Shown: piece by piece, positions 46,186 through 54,774 of the stretch
Layout: every line of letters begins with the position of its first letter
Position numbering within the stretch: the first letter of the stretch is position 1
NCBI RefSeq assembly: GCF_025499465.1
Contig: NZ_JAIMCA010000004.1
Span: forward strand, 744,001 to 808,000
DNA length: 64,000 bases
Direction: 5' to 3'
From: Allobosea sp. BH3
GTDB taxonomy: Bacteria > Pseudomonadota > Alphaproteobacteria > Rhizobiales > Beijerinckiaceae
Program-made: the position numbers and the translations under genes
The notes under the pieces: generated by a model
Database searches by the model: none
Told to the model about the DNA's origin: nothing
What the model saw: only the letters and a program-made list of their open reading frames with translations

Positions 46186-46955
46186 TGGCAGGCTCTTTCG
46201 ACCTCGCCGGCCGCACGGCGATCGTCACCGGCGCCAATACCGGCCTCGGCCAGGCGATCACGGTCGCGCTGGCCCAGGCGGGAGCGGGCGTCGTAGCGGT
46301 CGGCCGCTCTAGCATGGCCGAGACGAAGGCGCTCGTCGCGGAGACGGGCAGCCCCTTCCATGAAATCAACGCCGATCTCGCCACGCTGGAGCCGATCGAG
46401 CGGATCGTCGAGGCAGCGGATGCTGCAGCGAAAGCGGACGGCTCGCGCCTCGACATCCTGGTCAACAATGCCGGCATCATCCGCCGCGCCGATGCCATCG
46501 ACTTCACCGAGGCCGATTGGGACGCGGTGATGGATGTGAACCTGAAATCGACCTTCTTCCTCACCCAGGCGGTCGTGAAGCGTATGCTCGCCGACGGCAA
46601 GGGCGGCAAGGTCATCAACATCGCCTCGCTGCTCTCCTTCCAGGGCGGCATCCGCATCCCCTCCTACACCGCCTCGAAGAGCGGGCTTGCTGGGTTGACG
46701 AGGCTTCTTGCCTGCGAGTGGGCGGGCAAGGGCATCAACGTCAACGCCATCGCGCCGGGCTATTTCGAGACGAACAACACCGAAGCCCTGCGCGCCGACC
46801 CGGAACGAAACGCGGCGATCCTCGCCCGCATTCCCGCCGGCCATTGGGGCGATCCGAAGGAGATAGGCGGAGCGGCCGTGTTCCTCGCCTCCGACGCCGC
46901 GGCCTATATCCACGGCATCGTGCTGCCGGTGGACGGCGGCTGGCTCGCGCGCTGA
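46185..46955 (+). CDS. kduD: 2-dehydro-3-deoxy-D-gluconate 5-dehydrogenase (KduD)
   Basis: 256-residue SDR. FDLAGRTAIVTGANTGLGQAI, NNAGIIRRADAIDFTEADW, NIASLLSFQGGIRIPSYTASKSGLAGLTRLLACEW (Tyr-x3-Lys) and VLPVDGGWLAR fit KduD. It reduces 2,5-diketo-3-deoxygluconate to KDG. The start shares one base with the kduI stop (TGATG at 46183-46187), so it is translationally coupled. KDG kinase and aldolase genes are not in the window. Confidence 0.94.
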   Translation: MAGSFDLAGRTAIVTGANTGLGQAITVALAQAGAGVVAVGRSSMAETKALVAETGSPFHEINADLATLEPIERIVEAADAAAKADGSRLDILVNNAGIIRRADAIDFTEADWDAVMDVNLKSTFFLTQAVVKRMLADGKGGKVINIASLLSFQGGIRIPSYTASKSGLAGLTRLLACEWAGKGINVNAIAPGYFETNNTEALRADPERNAAILARIPAGHWGDPKEIGGAAVFLASDAAAYIHGIVLPVDGGWLAR

Positions 46956-46967
46956 AGGAGACACGAT

Positions 46968-47312
46968 ATGGACCGAATGAACGAGCCCTTCGCCCATGAC
47001 GCCGATCTCCCATGGGAGCCGGCAGGCCAAGGGGTGCTGCGCAAGATCCTGACCTATCGCGACGATGTGATGATGGTACGGGTGGGCTTCCAGGCCGGCG
47101 CAATCGGCCCGGCGCACAGCCATCCGCACATCCAGTGCTCCCTCGTCGAGAGCGGCGTCTTCGACATTACCATTTCAGGGCGGACCGAGCGCCTCGTCGC
47201 AGGCGACAGCTTCACGGTTCCGCCGGACGCTGTGCACGGCGCCGTCGCGATCGAAGCCGGCATCCTCGTCGATGTGTTCACGCCCATGCGCCGCGACTTC
47301 CTGCCGGCGTGA
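46968..47312 (+). CDS. kdgF: KdgF-like cupin, unsaturated uronate converting protein
   Basis: 114 residues, a single cupin. GPAHSHPHIQCSLVESGVFDITISG supplies the metal ligands (H-x-H-x4-Glu-like) and FTVPPDAVHGAVA the second His. KdgF opens 4,5-unsaturated uronates to 5-keto-4-deoxyuronate, the KduI substrate. A KdgF assignment rests on family size and on position 12 bp after kduD. A GAGG-like site (GAAGGAGACACGAT) precedes the ATG. Confidence 0.87.
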   Translation: MDRMNEPFAHDADLPWEPAGQGVLRKILTYRDDVMMVRVGFQAGAIGPAHSHPHIQCSLVESGVFDITISGRTERLVAGDSFTVPPDAVHGAVAIEAGILVDVFTPMRRDFLPA

Positions 47313-47344
47313 GCCGGAACCGGGATTGATCAACAGGCTGGGCC

Positions 47345-50050
47345 TCATGAATGCCGGACGGGAGCCCGTCCGGTCTTGCGCATCAGCTTCTTGAGTTCGT
47401 CGCTGAAAAAGGTGGTGTGGACCGCCTGGATGATCGGCTGCGGCCTGCCAAGCAGATAGCCCTGAGCCTCCGTACAGCCTGCCCGCTGGACGGCGCGCAA
47501 CTGGTCGAGCGTTTCGATCCCCTCCGCCGTGGTCGTCATGCCGAGCTCCGTCGCGAGCGCGGCGACGGCGACGACAATGGCGGCGCTGTCGGGCCTGCTC
47601 GTCATGTCGCGCACGAACGAGCGGTCGATCTTGACCTTGTCGAGCGGGAAGAGCCGCAGATGGCTCAGGCTGGAATAGCCTGTGCCGAAATCGTCGAGCA
47701 CGATGCGGACGCCGAGGTCCTTGAGGGCTCTGAGCACCGCGAGATTGCGGTTGTCGTCAGCGAACAGCGCGGTCTCGGTGATCTCCAGCTCGAGCCGGCC
47801 GGGGTCGAGGCCCGTCTCGCCCAGGATATCGCGGACCATTCCGATCGCATCGCCGAAAGCGAGCTGCACCGGCGACAGATTGACAGCGATCCGCGGGGAG
47901 CCCGGAAGCTGGGCGGCATCCATGCAGGCCTGACGCAGCGCGAAAGCGCCGATTTCGACGATGAGCCGGGTCTCCTCGGCAAGCGGTATGAACTCCGCCG
48001 GCTCGATCATGCCGCGTTCGGGATGATGCCAGCGCAGCAGCGCTTCAAAGCCGCAGAGCTGCTGGGAGCCCAACTGGTAGACCGGCTGGTAGGCCAGCTC
48101 GAATTGCTGTTCGGCCAGGCCACGGCGCAGATCCGCCTCCATCGCGATGCGGCCGCGAAGCTCCTGGTCCATCTCGGCCGTGAAGACGCAGAACGTGCCC
48201 CGCCCCTGCGCCTTGGACTGGTAGAGCGCGAGATCCGCCTGCTTCAGCAGGATGTCGGCGTCCGAGCCGGGTCCCTGCGCCACGGCGATGCCGACGCTGG
48301 CCGAGATGGCGATGGTCCGCCCTTGGATGACATAGGGCTGGCTCAGCGCATCGATGATGCGGGCGCTCAGCGCCTCGGCCTGTTGCGGCTGCCCGGGCTC
48401 CAGACTGAGAACCGCAAACTCGTCGCCGCCCAGGCGCGCGACGCAGCTGGCATCGGGCACGCAGGCCGCCAGGCGCTCGGCGACCGATTGCAGCAGCAGG
48501 TCGCCGACCGGATGGCCGAGCGTGTCGTTGACGTCCTTGAATCGATCCAGGTCGAGGAACAGCAGGGCCACCGGGCCGCGCCGGCTCTGCAGACGCTTCA
48601 CGATCTGCTGTCGGAAGGCGAAGCGATTCTGCAGCCCGGTCAGGTCGTCGTGATGGGCCAGGAAGCGAATCCGGCTTTCCTGCTCGACAAGGGTCTCGTT
48701 CTGCCGCCGCGCTTCCTCAGCCGCCTCGTTCGCCCGCGCATTGGCGGCAGCCAGTTCGGCATATGCGGCCTTGAGCGCCGTGATGTCGGTACGGATGCCG
48801 ACGGTGCCGCCATCCGCCGTCCGCCGCTCGGTGATGAGGAGCCAGCGCCCGTCGGGAAGCAGGCGCTCGCGGGCGCCGGCCCCGCTTCGATGCCAGAGCA
48901 CGATCTCCTGGACGAATGCCTCCAGATCGCCGCTCGCCTGCGGATACTGTCCGAGTTCGGCCCCGCCGCGGATGATGTCTTCGAAGCTGGCCCCGACGGT
49001 CATGAAGGGAGCGCTCAGCGCATAAAGATCCTTGTAGCGCTGGTTGCAGGTCATCAGCCGATCGTCCTTGTCCCACATCACGAAGCCGTCGGCCATGGCT
49101 TCGATGGCATTGCCCAGGACGCGGGCGGCCCGCGCCCGTTCGGCATCCGCCCGCTCGCGCTGGCCGATGGCGTGAATGAGCGCCGCGGCGAAGGCAGAGA
49201 TCAGGAGCGCGGCGAGCAGCGCGGCCAGAACGGTGCCGTCACGATCCTTGCGCCATTCCGCGAGCAGGCTCTTGGCGCTCGCAGAGAGAACCACCTGGAT
49301 GTCGCCGTAGAGCGTAGCGCGAGCCACGGCCAGGCTGCCGCCATTCGCAGCGTCCTGGTCGGTGAGGAAAGCCTTGCCGTCGACAGTGGGCGCACGCGCA
49401 GAGGCTTCGCGCTGCTTTCCGATCAGGAGCTCGTCATGCGGCAGCGCGGCGATCAGCTGGCCGTTGGCCCGTTCCAGGAATATCTGTGCGCCCGGGCTGA
49501 CGCTGGTCTCCGCCAGCCGCCCCATCAGCATGTGCAGCGGCACCTCGGCGACGGGGGCGACGCCTTTCCACGCCGGGACGGAACGGGTGACGTAGAGCGA
49601 CCAGTCCCCCGTGACAGCGTTCCGCAACGGACCGACGAGGCTCGTCGGCGCCTGCCGGGCCAGCACGACCCCTGACGGCAGGACACGGCTCGCGCCTCGC
49701 GGGCGGGCGGATGCGATGATGCTCCCGTTCGGGGCAACGAGCAGCAGATCCCGAAACGCCATCGTCTGGAAATTGAGTCCACGAAGGAGCCGGCTCGCCG
49801 CCTCCGGTTGGTCGGGCGAGATATTCGCCGCCCCGAACAGCGACGTCAGGCTCGCGAGCGCGCCGTCCACCTGGAGCAGCTGGCGGTTGAAGACATTCTC
49901 GACGGCCACGGCCGAGAGCTCGAGAGACTGCTCCGCATTCTGCCACGCGGCCTGCTTGCTCCGCATCACCAGATGGACCGTGCCGGCGGCTATCGCGGCC
50001 AGGATGACGACCGTCCCCGCGCCGACCATGAGTTTGAGGCGGTGGATCAT
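47345..50050 (-). CDS. membrane sensor GGDEF-EAL protein with PAS domain
   Basis: 901 residues. TM1 near 8-30 (AGTVVILAAIAAGTVHLVM), a periplasmic sensing region of ~230 residues, TM2 near 265-290 (VLAALLAALLISAFAAALI), a PAS domain ~300-420 (VLGNAIEAMADGFVMWDKDDRLMTCNQRY), GGDEF ~450-620 (VARLGGDEFAVL) and EAL ~640-890 (GFEALLRWHHPERG, LELEITETALF, DDFGTGYSSLSHL). Both enzyme motifs look intact. ATG 50048-50050 has GGGGAG close upstream. The upstream gene (28 bp) encodes a periplasmic TRAP-type binding protein, which may deliver a ligand signal to this sensor. Confidence 0.92.
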   Translation of the reverse strand: MIHRLKLMVGAGTVVILAAIAAGTVHLVMRSKQAAWQNAEQSLELSAVAVENVFNRQLLQVDGALASLTSLFGAANISPDQPEAASRLLRGLNFQTMAFRDLLLVAPNGSIIASARPRGASRVLPSGVVLARQAPTSLVGPLRNAVTGDWSLYVTRSVPAWKGVAPVAEVPLHMLMGRLAETSVSPGAQIFLERANGQLIAALPHDELLIGKQREASARAPTVDGKAFLTDQDAANGGSLAVARATLYGDIQVVLSASAKSLLAEWRKDRDGTVLAALLAALLISAFAAALIHAIGQRERADAERARAARVLGNAIEAMADGFVMWDKDDRLMTCNQRYKDLYALSAPFMTVGASFEDIIRGGAELGQYPQASGDLEAFVQEIVLWHRSGAGARERLLPDGRWLLITERRTADGGTVGIRTDITALKAAYAELAAANARANEAAEEARRQNETLVEQESRIRFLAHHDDLTGLQNRFAFRQQIVKRLQSRRGPVALLFLDLDRFKDVNDTLGHPVGDLLLQSVAERLAACVPDASCVARLGGDEFAVLSLEPGQPQQAEALSARIIDALSQPYVIQGRTIAISASVGIAVAQGPGSDADILLKQADLALYQSKAQGRGTFCVFTAEMDQELRGRIAMEADLRRGLAEQQFELAYQPVYQLGSQQLCGFEALLRWHHPERGMIEPAEFIPLAEETRLIVEIGAFALRQACMDAAQLPGSPRIAVNLSPVQLAFGDAIGMVRDILGETGLDPGRLELEITETALFADDNRNLAVLRALKDLGVRIVLDDFGTGYSSLSHLRLFPLDKVKIDRSFVRDMTSRPDSAAIVVAVAALATELGMTTTAEGIETLDQLRAVQRAGCTEAQGYLLGRPQPIIQAVHTTFFSDELKKLMRKTGRAPVRHS

Positions 50051-50078
50051 GGCTCCCCGCCGCAGCACACGAGGCCCG

Positions 50079-51182
50079 TCATGGCGTCTTCGGATCCACA
50101 GCGTGAAGAGGCCTGAGGTAGGTGTTCCAGGAGCGCAGGCAATCCTGGCCGCAGCGTTCGAGCCAGCGCGGCAGGACCACCTCCGCGATGAGGCGGCGAC
50201 GGCGCGCCTCATCCGCCGGCGAAGTCGGCACGACGACCATGGGTCGCTCGGGCTTGCCGGGGCAGGTTGCCAAACCGGCATTGCAGGCAAGGCCGCGCTG
50301 CGTATCCGCCTCGGCCTGCGACCAGATCCGCTCTTCGAGCTGGCCCACGCCCAGCCGGATCACGTCGCGAGCCTCGGCCGGCAGCCCGTTCCAGTAAGTC
50401 GAATTGGCCCCGAAGACCGACACGCCCCAGCTCAACGCCATGGAATGGACATGGGAGGTGACACCCGGCAGGCCGATCTCGTAGCCGCTGAGCGTGCCGG
50501 TGACCGCACAATCGACGACATGGGCACGCAGATTGGCGATGATCTCGGCAAAAGGCAGCATCACTGGGACGGCTCCGATCCCCGCGATCAGCTCCGATTG
50601 CCCAACCGAGGATGTGCGGATCTTGCGGCCCGCCAGAGCGTCCAGCCCGGAGAAGGGCTCGGCGCAGAACAGCACCTGGGCTGGATAGGCATAGATTCCG
50701 AGGAGTTCGATCTCGTAGCGCTCCTGCAGCACATTGCGCAGATGCTCCCGAAACGCCCCCACTGTTCGGCGCAGCGTCGCCACATCGGGATTCAGCGCCG
50801 GCAGGTCGACTGCGTTGAGTTCCGGATCGTCCCCCGCAACCACCCCGAGCAGCGCAGTACCGATCGACACGACGCCCAGCCGCAGGAGCTGCAGCATTTC
50901 CTGGTTGCGCAGCCCGCCAGCATCGAGCGGCCGAATGGTGGCGCTGACCTGCCCCCTGGAAAGGGTCTCGATTTCGGACCGCCAGAAGGGTTGTTCGATC
51001 TTGGTGTATTGAGTGACGCCCGCCAGCCCGCCGATAACCTGTAGCTTGATCGGCGCCCCTTCGCGCGGTTGGGCAAGGCCTGCGCGGCCCATCGGCATGA
51101 GCAAGGCCGCGAGCACGATCCCAACGCACATTCCCTTGAGGAAATGGCTTCCGCCGGCTCCCTGTCGAGCCCGATGGCTCAT
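50079..51182 (-). CDS. orphan TRAP-type periplasmic substrate-binding protein
   Basis: 367 residues. Signal peptide FLKGMCVGIVLAALLMPMGRAGLAQ, then a DctP-like protein: GRKIRTSSVGQSELIAGIGAVPVMLPFAEIIANLRAHVVDCAVTGTLSGYEIGLPGVTSHVHSM. No permease genes are nearby. It precedes the sensor GGDEF-EAL gene by 28 bp on the same strand, which suggests a signalling rather than uptake role (inference). Four Cys in the C-terminal third could form disulfides. ATG 51180-51182 has AGGGG 6 nt upstream. Confidence 0.85.
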   Translation of the reverse strand: MSHRARQGAGGSHFLKGMCVGIVLAALLMPMGRAGLAQPREGAPIKLQVIGGLAGVTQYTKIEQPFWRSEIETLSRGQVSATIRPLDAGGLRNQEMLQLLRLGVVSIGTALLGVVAGDDPELNAVDLPALNPDVATLRRTVGAFREHLRNVLQERYEIELLGIYAYPAQVLFCAEPFSGLDALAGRKIRTSSVGQSELIAGIGAVPVMLPFAEIIANLRAHVVDCAVTGTLSGYEIGLPGVTSHVHSMALSWGVSVFGANSTYWNGLPAEARDVIRLGVGQLEERIWSQAEADTQRGLACNAGLATCPGKPERPMVVVPTSPADEARRRRLIAEVVLPRWLERCGQDCLRSWNTYLRPLHAVDPKTP

Positions 51183-51427
51183 GCCTCGCCCCTTATGCCA
51201 TGCGCGGGCAATAGTCGGCTTCACGGGTTAACGGAGTTGAACTTAAAAATACCGCCTTGCGTTGTCACGGTCGATTTTTGAGCGAAGCCCGGCCTTTCAG
51301 GCTGGCGGCACCTGAATTGGCCCCGAAGGCGCTTCTGATCGCGTCTTTGACATGCGCAGTGCACTGCCGCCCGACATTGCCGCCAGTTCCGGAAGTGCAG
51401 CCGACAGTTTCGGGTTCTGAGACGAGA

Positions 51428-51502
<75 letters not shown>

Positions 51503-51516
51503 ATGCGCCGCGCGTT

Positions 51517-51553
51517 CTAGAGCATCGGCCCGGAAAGGGAAAGCCGGTTTTCG
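51517..51553. repeat. dispersed intergenic repeat, copy B1 (partial)
   Basis: ctagagcatcggcccg followed by ggttttcg resembles the element at 63576-63626, but only its left half is clear here. Intergenic position. Confidence 0.55.
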
Positions 51554-51648
51554 AAGCGGCCCGCGGCGAGTCAAGAAATACGCAACAGGCTGCAAACACC
51601 CTGTTGCGCAGCCGGCGCGCGCTGGCTATAAGCCGCCCACCAGTTAAT

Positions 51649-51725
51649 CGGAGTGTGGCTCAGCCTGGTAGAGCACCTCGTTCGGGACGAGGGGGTCGCA
51701 GGTTCAAATCCTGCCACTCCGACCA
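51649..51725 (+). tRNA. tRNA-Pro (anticodon CGG)
   Basis: Acceptor CGGAGTG pairs with CACTCCG. D arm GGCTCAGCCTGGTAGAGC, anticodon arm CCTCG-TTCGGGA-CGAGG (CGG), T arm GCAGGTTCAAATCCTGC, encoded CCA. A strong hairpin terminator follows 30 bp downstream. Confidence 0.95.
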
Positions 51726-51754
51726 AAATTTCCCGAGATATTGCAAGGAATTGC

Positions 51755-51780
51755 AAAAAGGCCCCTTCCGGGGCCTTTTT
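51755..51780. terminator. bidirectional intrinsic terminator
   Basis: AAAAAGGCCCC-TTCC-GGGGCCTTTTT: 11-bp stem flanked by A and T runs. It ends the tRNA-Pro transcript and also the convergent minus-strand gene at 51793. Confidence 0.88.
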
Positions 51781-51792
51781 GCTGTCGCGACA

Positions 51793-52128
51793 TCAGCGGC
51801 GCTTGGCGAGGTAGCCGACGCAGCGCGCCTCTCCGGCCCTCGGATTCGGGATCTCGAAGGCGAGCCCAGGGCAGTCGTTGGCCGGTGCCGGGCCGTCAGG
51901 TAATTCGGTGATTGCGAAATTGAGCGGCTTGATCCGGCGGGCCGTCCAGGTCTTGCCGTTGGCATCGGTCTGTTCGTTGACCTGCCAATCGGCCTGCCCC
52001 TCGACCGGGACCAGCAAGGCGAAAGCACACACGCTTCCGGCAAGAAGATTTCTTGTAGCCTGCCCCTTGGTCGGGCGCGCCGGCAGTAAAGCAAGATTCG
52101 TGTTTGCCTTCGAGGCACTATGTATCAT
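51793..52128 (-). CDS. small secreted protein of unknown function
   Basis: 111 residues from ATG 52126-52128. A hydrophobic segment (NLLAGSVCAFALLVPVEGQA) near residues 27-46 looks like a signal or membrane anchor. The mature part is WQVNEQTDANGKTWTARR and then a C-terminal region with two Cys (NDCPGLAF, ARCVGYL) that could form one disulfide. No family recognised. The start is not fixed by a good ribosome site; the frame is open 13 codons earlier. Confidence 0.62.
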   Translation of the reverse strand: MIHSASKANTNLALLPARPTKGQATRNLLAGSVCAFALLVPVEGQADWQVNEQTDANGKTWTARRIKPLNFAITELPDGPAPANDCPGLAFEIPNPRAGEARCVGYLAKRR

Positions 52129-52205
52129 ATCGGAACATCCATCGTTACGCCGGTAACGATTTGGCAACGATTATGCCGGTGGATGCCGTTCCAATGTGGT
52201 GACCA

Positions 52206-52811
52206 TCATCCCCGCCGCTCCGGCTCGCTCCGGTTTCGCTGCCGCTCCGTCGCGGCTTCGAGCAGCGGCATGAGATCCCAGATGCGCCGGTTGAGCGTGT
52301 CGAGTTCGCGGATCGTATGGACGATTTCCTCCAGCCTCGCATCATCGACCGGCCGGCGCACCCCGAAGCGGAGGTTTCCGCGGCTTTCCTCCACTTTCAT
52401 GTGCTGGGTGTGGGTGATCTCGCCATGATCGTCGATCACGAAAGTCGCATGGCTGAAATCGTTGCGCAGCCGGGTCGCCGCTGAGAATCGCTCGACGACG
52501 TCGGTGAGTTCGTTGCGGACGGCCCGGTCCGATACCGCGATCTTGGCGAGGCGCTGCACCAGGTCGAGACGCGCGCGCGTCGTGTTCAGCGTGGCGAAGA
52601 CGATCGCCGCGGCCCGCTCGTCTGTGCCGAGCAGCACCATCAGCACATAGATGAACAGGCTCTCATTGTTCGACCAGGCGAGATTCAGGTCGCCTATCAG
52701 GTTCATGAAGGTTAATCTGCGGCCAGAGGAACGCTGTGCGGCGAGCGCCTCCTGCGCTGCGAAATCGGGGCGGGGCGGCAGGACCGATTGTCCTCGGGCG
52801 GGCTTGCGCAT
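52206..52811 (-). CDS. helical protein with HEPN-like RX4H motif, unknown function
   Basis: 201 residues, or 166 if the ATG at 52706 (MNLIGDLN) is the start. Predicted mostly helical. ATRLRNDFSHATFVID contains an Arg-x4-His (RNDFSH), the catalytic signature of HEPN ribonucleases. The first ~35 residues are Pro/Arg-rich. No partner antitoxin with a clear MNT motif is adjacent. The HEPN label is an inference from a short motif. It is divergent from the 154-residue gene at 52884. Confidence 0.55.
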   Translation of the reverse strand: MRKPARGQSVLPPRPDFAAQEALAAQRSSGRRLTFMNLIGDLNLAWSNNESLFIYVLMVLLGTDERAAAIVFATLNTTRARLDLVQRLAKIAVSDRAVRNELTDVVERFSAATRLRNDFSHATFVIDDHGEITHTQHMKVEESRGNLRFGVRRPVDDARLEEIVHTIRELDTLNRRIWDLMPLLEAATERQRNRSEPERRG

Positions 52812-52883
52812 CGCTATCTCATCGGGGCGAGGTTTCGGTCGGCGTTTGGACCGGGAATACAGACCTTAAGGCGGGGGGCCGCC

Positions 52884-53348
52884 ATGTTCGAGCTCATCAA
52901 AATCCGCAGGGCGCGCCGCCTGGCTCACGCCACGATCGCGCCCTTTCTGCAGCGCGACCCCAGCGCGAGCGTGACCTTGCAGGCCGGCGACTGGCTGCAG
53001 CCACAGATCATCGGCTTCCTGGCCACGCTTGTCACCTTGCTGGCGCAGCGCCATTGCGGCCCGATGCGCGACCACGCCCTGGCCGCGGTGCAGTCTGAGG
53101 TCCTCAACACCGTGACCGGCATCGGGCCGGAACTGATCGGCGCCGAGATCTTCCTGCTGAGCAGCCGCGAGGACCCCGCCTTCACCGCCGGCGCGCGCGG
53201 AGCCGTTGCCTTCATCGAGGCATTGCGGCCTCACAGCGATCTCGACGATGAGATCGAGCCCTCGCCCACGCCTGGCGACGTTACGCTTCTGAGGCTCTGG
53301 GAGGAACATGTCGACCAGTGCCTCCGGCGCGGACCGGCCTTCGGCTAG
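52884..53348 (+). CDS. conserved-looking hypothetical protein
   Basis: 154 residues from ATG 52884, preceded by a G-rich run (GGGGGG) 5-7 nt upstream. Predicted helical with a hydrophobic segment (QIIGFLATLVTLLAQ) in the middle, which is probably not membrane spanning. The C terminus is acidic with LLRLWEEHVDQCLRR. No family recognised; starts further upstream are in frame but cross the divergent promoter. Confidence 0.6.
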   Translation: MFELIKIRRARRLAHATIAPFLQRDPSASVTLQAGDWLQPQIIGFLATLVTLLAQRHCGPMRDHALAAVQSEVLNTVTGIGPELIGAEIFLLSSREDPAFTAGARGAVAFIEALRPHSDLDDEIEPSPTPGDVTLLRLWEEHVDQCLRRGPAFG

Positions 53349-53465
53349 GCTTCTGGCCCCATACGGGGCCGCAGTTCGAGCCATATTGACCCGAACGGGA
53401 GCCGGTTCGCCCCAGGGCCGAGCGATAAAGGGATCGGGAGTCTGTCCTCGCAAAGGTCTTACGCC

Positions 53466-54173
53466 CTAGGTTTCGCCGTCCTCGCGAGGCGGGCTGCGGG
53501 AGCCACCCATCTGTCGTTTGCCGTCGTCGAAGAGGCTGAGTTCGAGCTGCTGCTCGATGCCGCGGCCGGAGGCCAGGATGCCGCTGCTCCGCTCCAGCTC
53601 GCTCGACGGCAGCAGGAGCTGGTGCAGCGCATCGAGGAAAAGCGCATCGCTGCTCGCATCGGCAAGGTTCTCGATCGCCTTGAGGAAGCGCTCGTAACGC
53701 GACTTGCAGACAGCCTGCCCCGGCTGGAGCGGCGCCGGGTCGTCCGCGATCGGTTCGCGGACGACCCGCTCCAATAGGCGCACGGCTCCCTGTGGCTCCT
53801 CGTAGTCCTCAGCGGCGGCCAGCCCCGCCGCGATCTTGGTCTTGAGATGCCAGGCGGTGCGGACCGAGACGCCAAGAACCTGCCCGAGCTTCTGCGAACT
53901 CACCCGGTGCTTGCTCGCGACCAGCAGGTAGAGCCCCTGAAGCCAGACATGCATGGGAACGTGGCTGTTCTGGAAGATGGTGCCGTGTCGAACCGTGAAG
54001 GGCTTGCGGCAGGCGTAGCACTTCCAGGCACCGATCGGAGTGCTCTGCCCGCTCAGCCGGCCCAGCCGGCAGGTCTCCCCGCAATGAGGGCAGACCGGGC
54101 CCTCCCGCCAGACCAACTTCTCCAGCGAGCAGACGGCAGCCTTTTCGTCGTGCAGGCGGACGGCGTTCGCCAT
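53466..54173 (-). CDS. domesticated IS1595-like transposase N-terminal protein
   Basis: 235 residues. The N-terminal zinc ribbon CPHCGETCRLG...WKCYACRKPFTVRHGTIF and the following helix-turn-helix region (SSQKLGQVLGVSVRTAWHLKTKI) match the start of ISXO2/IS1595-type transposases. The DDE catalytic domain is missing; instead there is a helical C-terminal half of unknown type (YERFLKAIENLADASSD...). An excellent ribosome site GGAGGG, 6 nt before ATG 54171-54173, supports expression. No terminal inverted repeats noticed. It could act as a DNA-binding regulator. Confidence 0.72.
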   Translation of the reverse strand: MANAVRLHDEKAAVCSLEKLVWREGPVCPHCGETCRLGRLSGQSTPIGAWKCYACRKPFTVRHGTIFQNSHVPMHVWLQGLYLLVASKHRVSSQKLGQVLGVSVRTAWHLKTKIAAGLAAAEDYEEPQGAVRLLERVVREPIADDPAPLQPGQAVCKSRYERFLKAIENLADASSDALFLDALHQLLLPSSELERSSGILASGRGIEQQLELSLFDDGKRQMGGSRSPPREDGET

Positions 54174-54774
54174 AGCCAACCCTCCGGCGCGCAGGTTTCC
54201 GCCCAAGGGGCGATTGCCCTTGGGTCAGGAAAAGTCAACGCTTAGTTAATTTAGGGTAACGATTCAGCACATTGACCCCCCAGCCCATCCATGGCTGTTT
54301 ATATAGGCGGCGCGTCCGATAGGGAAGAAAAAACACTGAGGACGTTTCGGTCAGCCTTTCTGACTTAATCTTCTAATATAGAGCCTATGCTTACGCAGAG
54401 CGCAATTTCTGCAGCGCCAATCTATTGTCAAACTGCTCGTCATTGAGCGCCCGTTCGGCGCAACTATAGATTATTGCCAATTTAATAGAATTTGCTCCAG
54501 CGAAACCTGAAAGACAAAACAAGAAAAGACCGGTTTCATTGGAACAACATCATGAACAACAAGCGAGGAGGTACGCCAATGACCTAGAACCAAATCAATA
54601 CCGGAGCAGATGATCCGGCAAGAGGATGACGCTCAATCTTTCACCGGCTGAGCAAAAATCCCAAAAACGAAGCCTTTCCATTCAATCGACATCGTTGAGG
54701 GCGGGACGGCGCAGCGCAGAAGAGAGGCGCCTGACCCGGAGCGGCGATGTCTCCTGATCACACAGGAGCGTGTC
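54174..54774. other. AT-rich intergenic region upstream of the type I secretion cluster
   Basis: 600 bp with clearly lower GC than the surroundings (runs such as ttagttaatttaggg and taatttaatagaattt). It probably contains the promoter and regulatory sequence for the QG-repeat gene. A short ORF with an internal amber codon (54579-54629) follows a near-perfect GAGGAGG ribosome site. I could not assign promoter boxes. Confidence 0.4.
54579..54629 (+). pseudogene. short ORF with premature amber after a strong ribosome site
   Basis: ATG ACC TAG then an open stretch N-Q-I-N-T-G-A-D-D-P-A-R-G and TGA. A CAG to TAG change would restore a 16-residue peptide. GAGGAGG lies 7 nt upstream. It may be a broken leader peptide, a minimal uORF or chance. 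Confidence 0.25.

Noticed and set aside
47351..49675. 774-residue plus-strand frame opposite the second GGDEF-EAL gene
   Set aside because: Typical high-GC antisense shadow; the minus strand carries intact GGDEF and EAL motifs.
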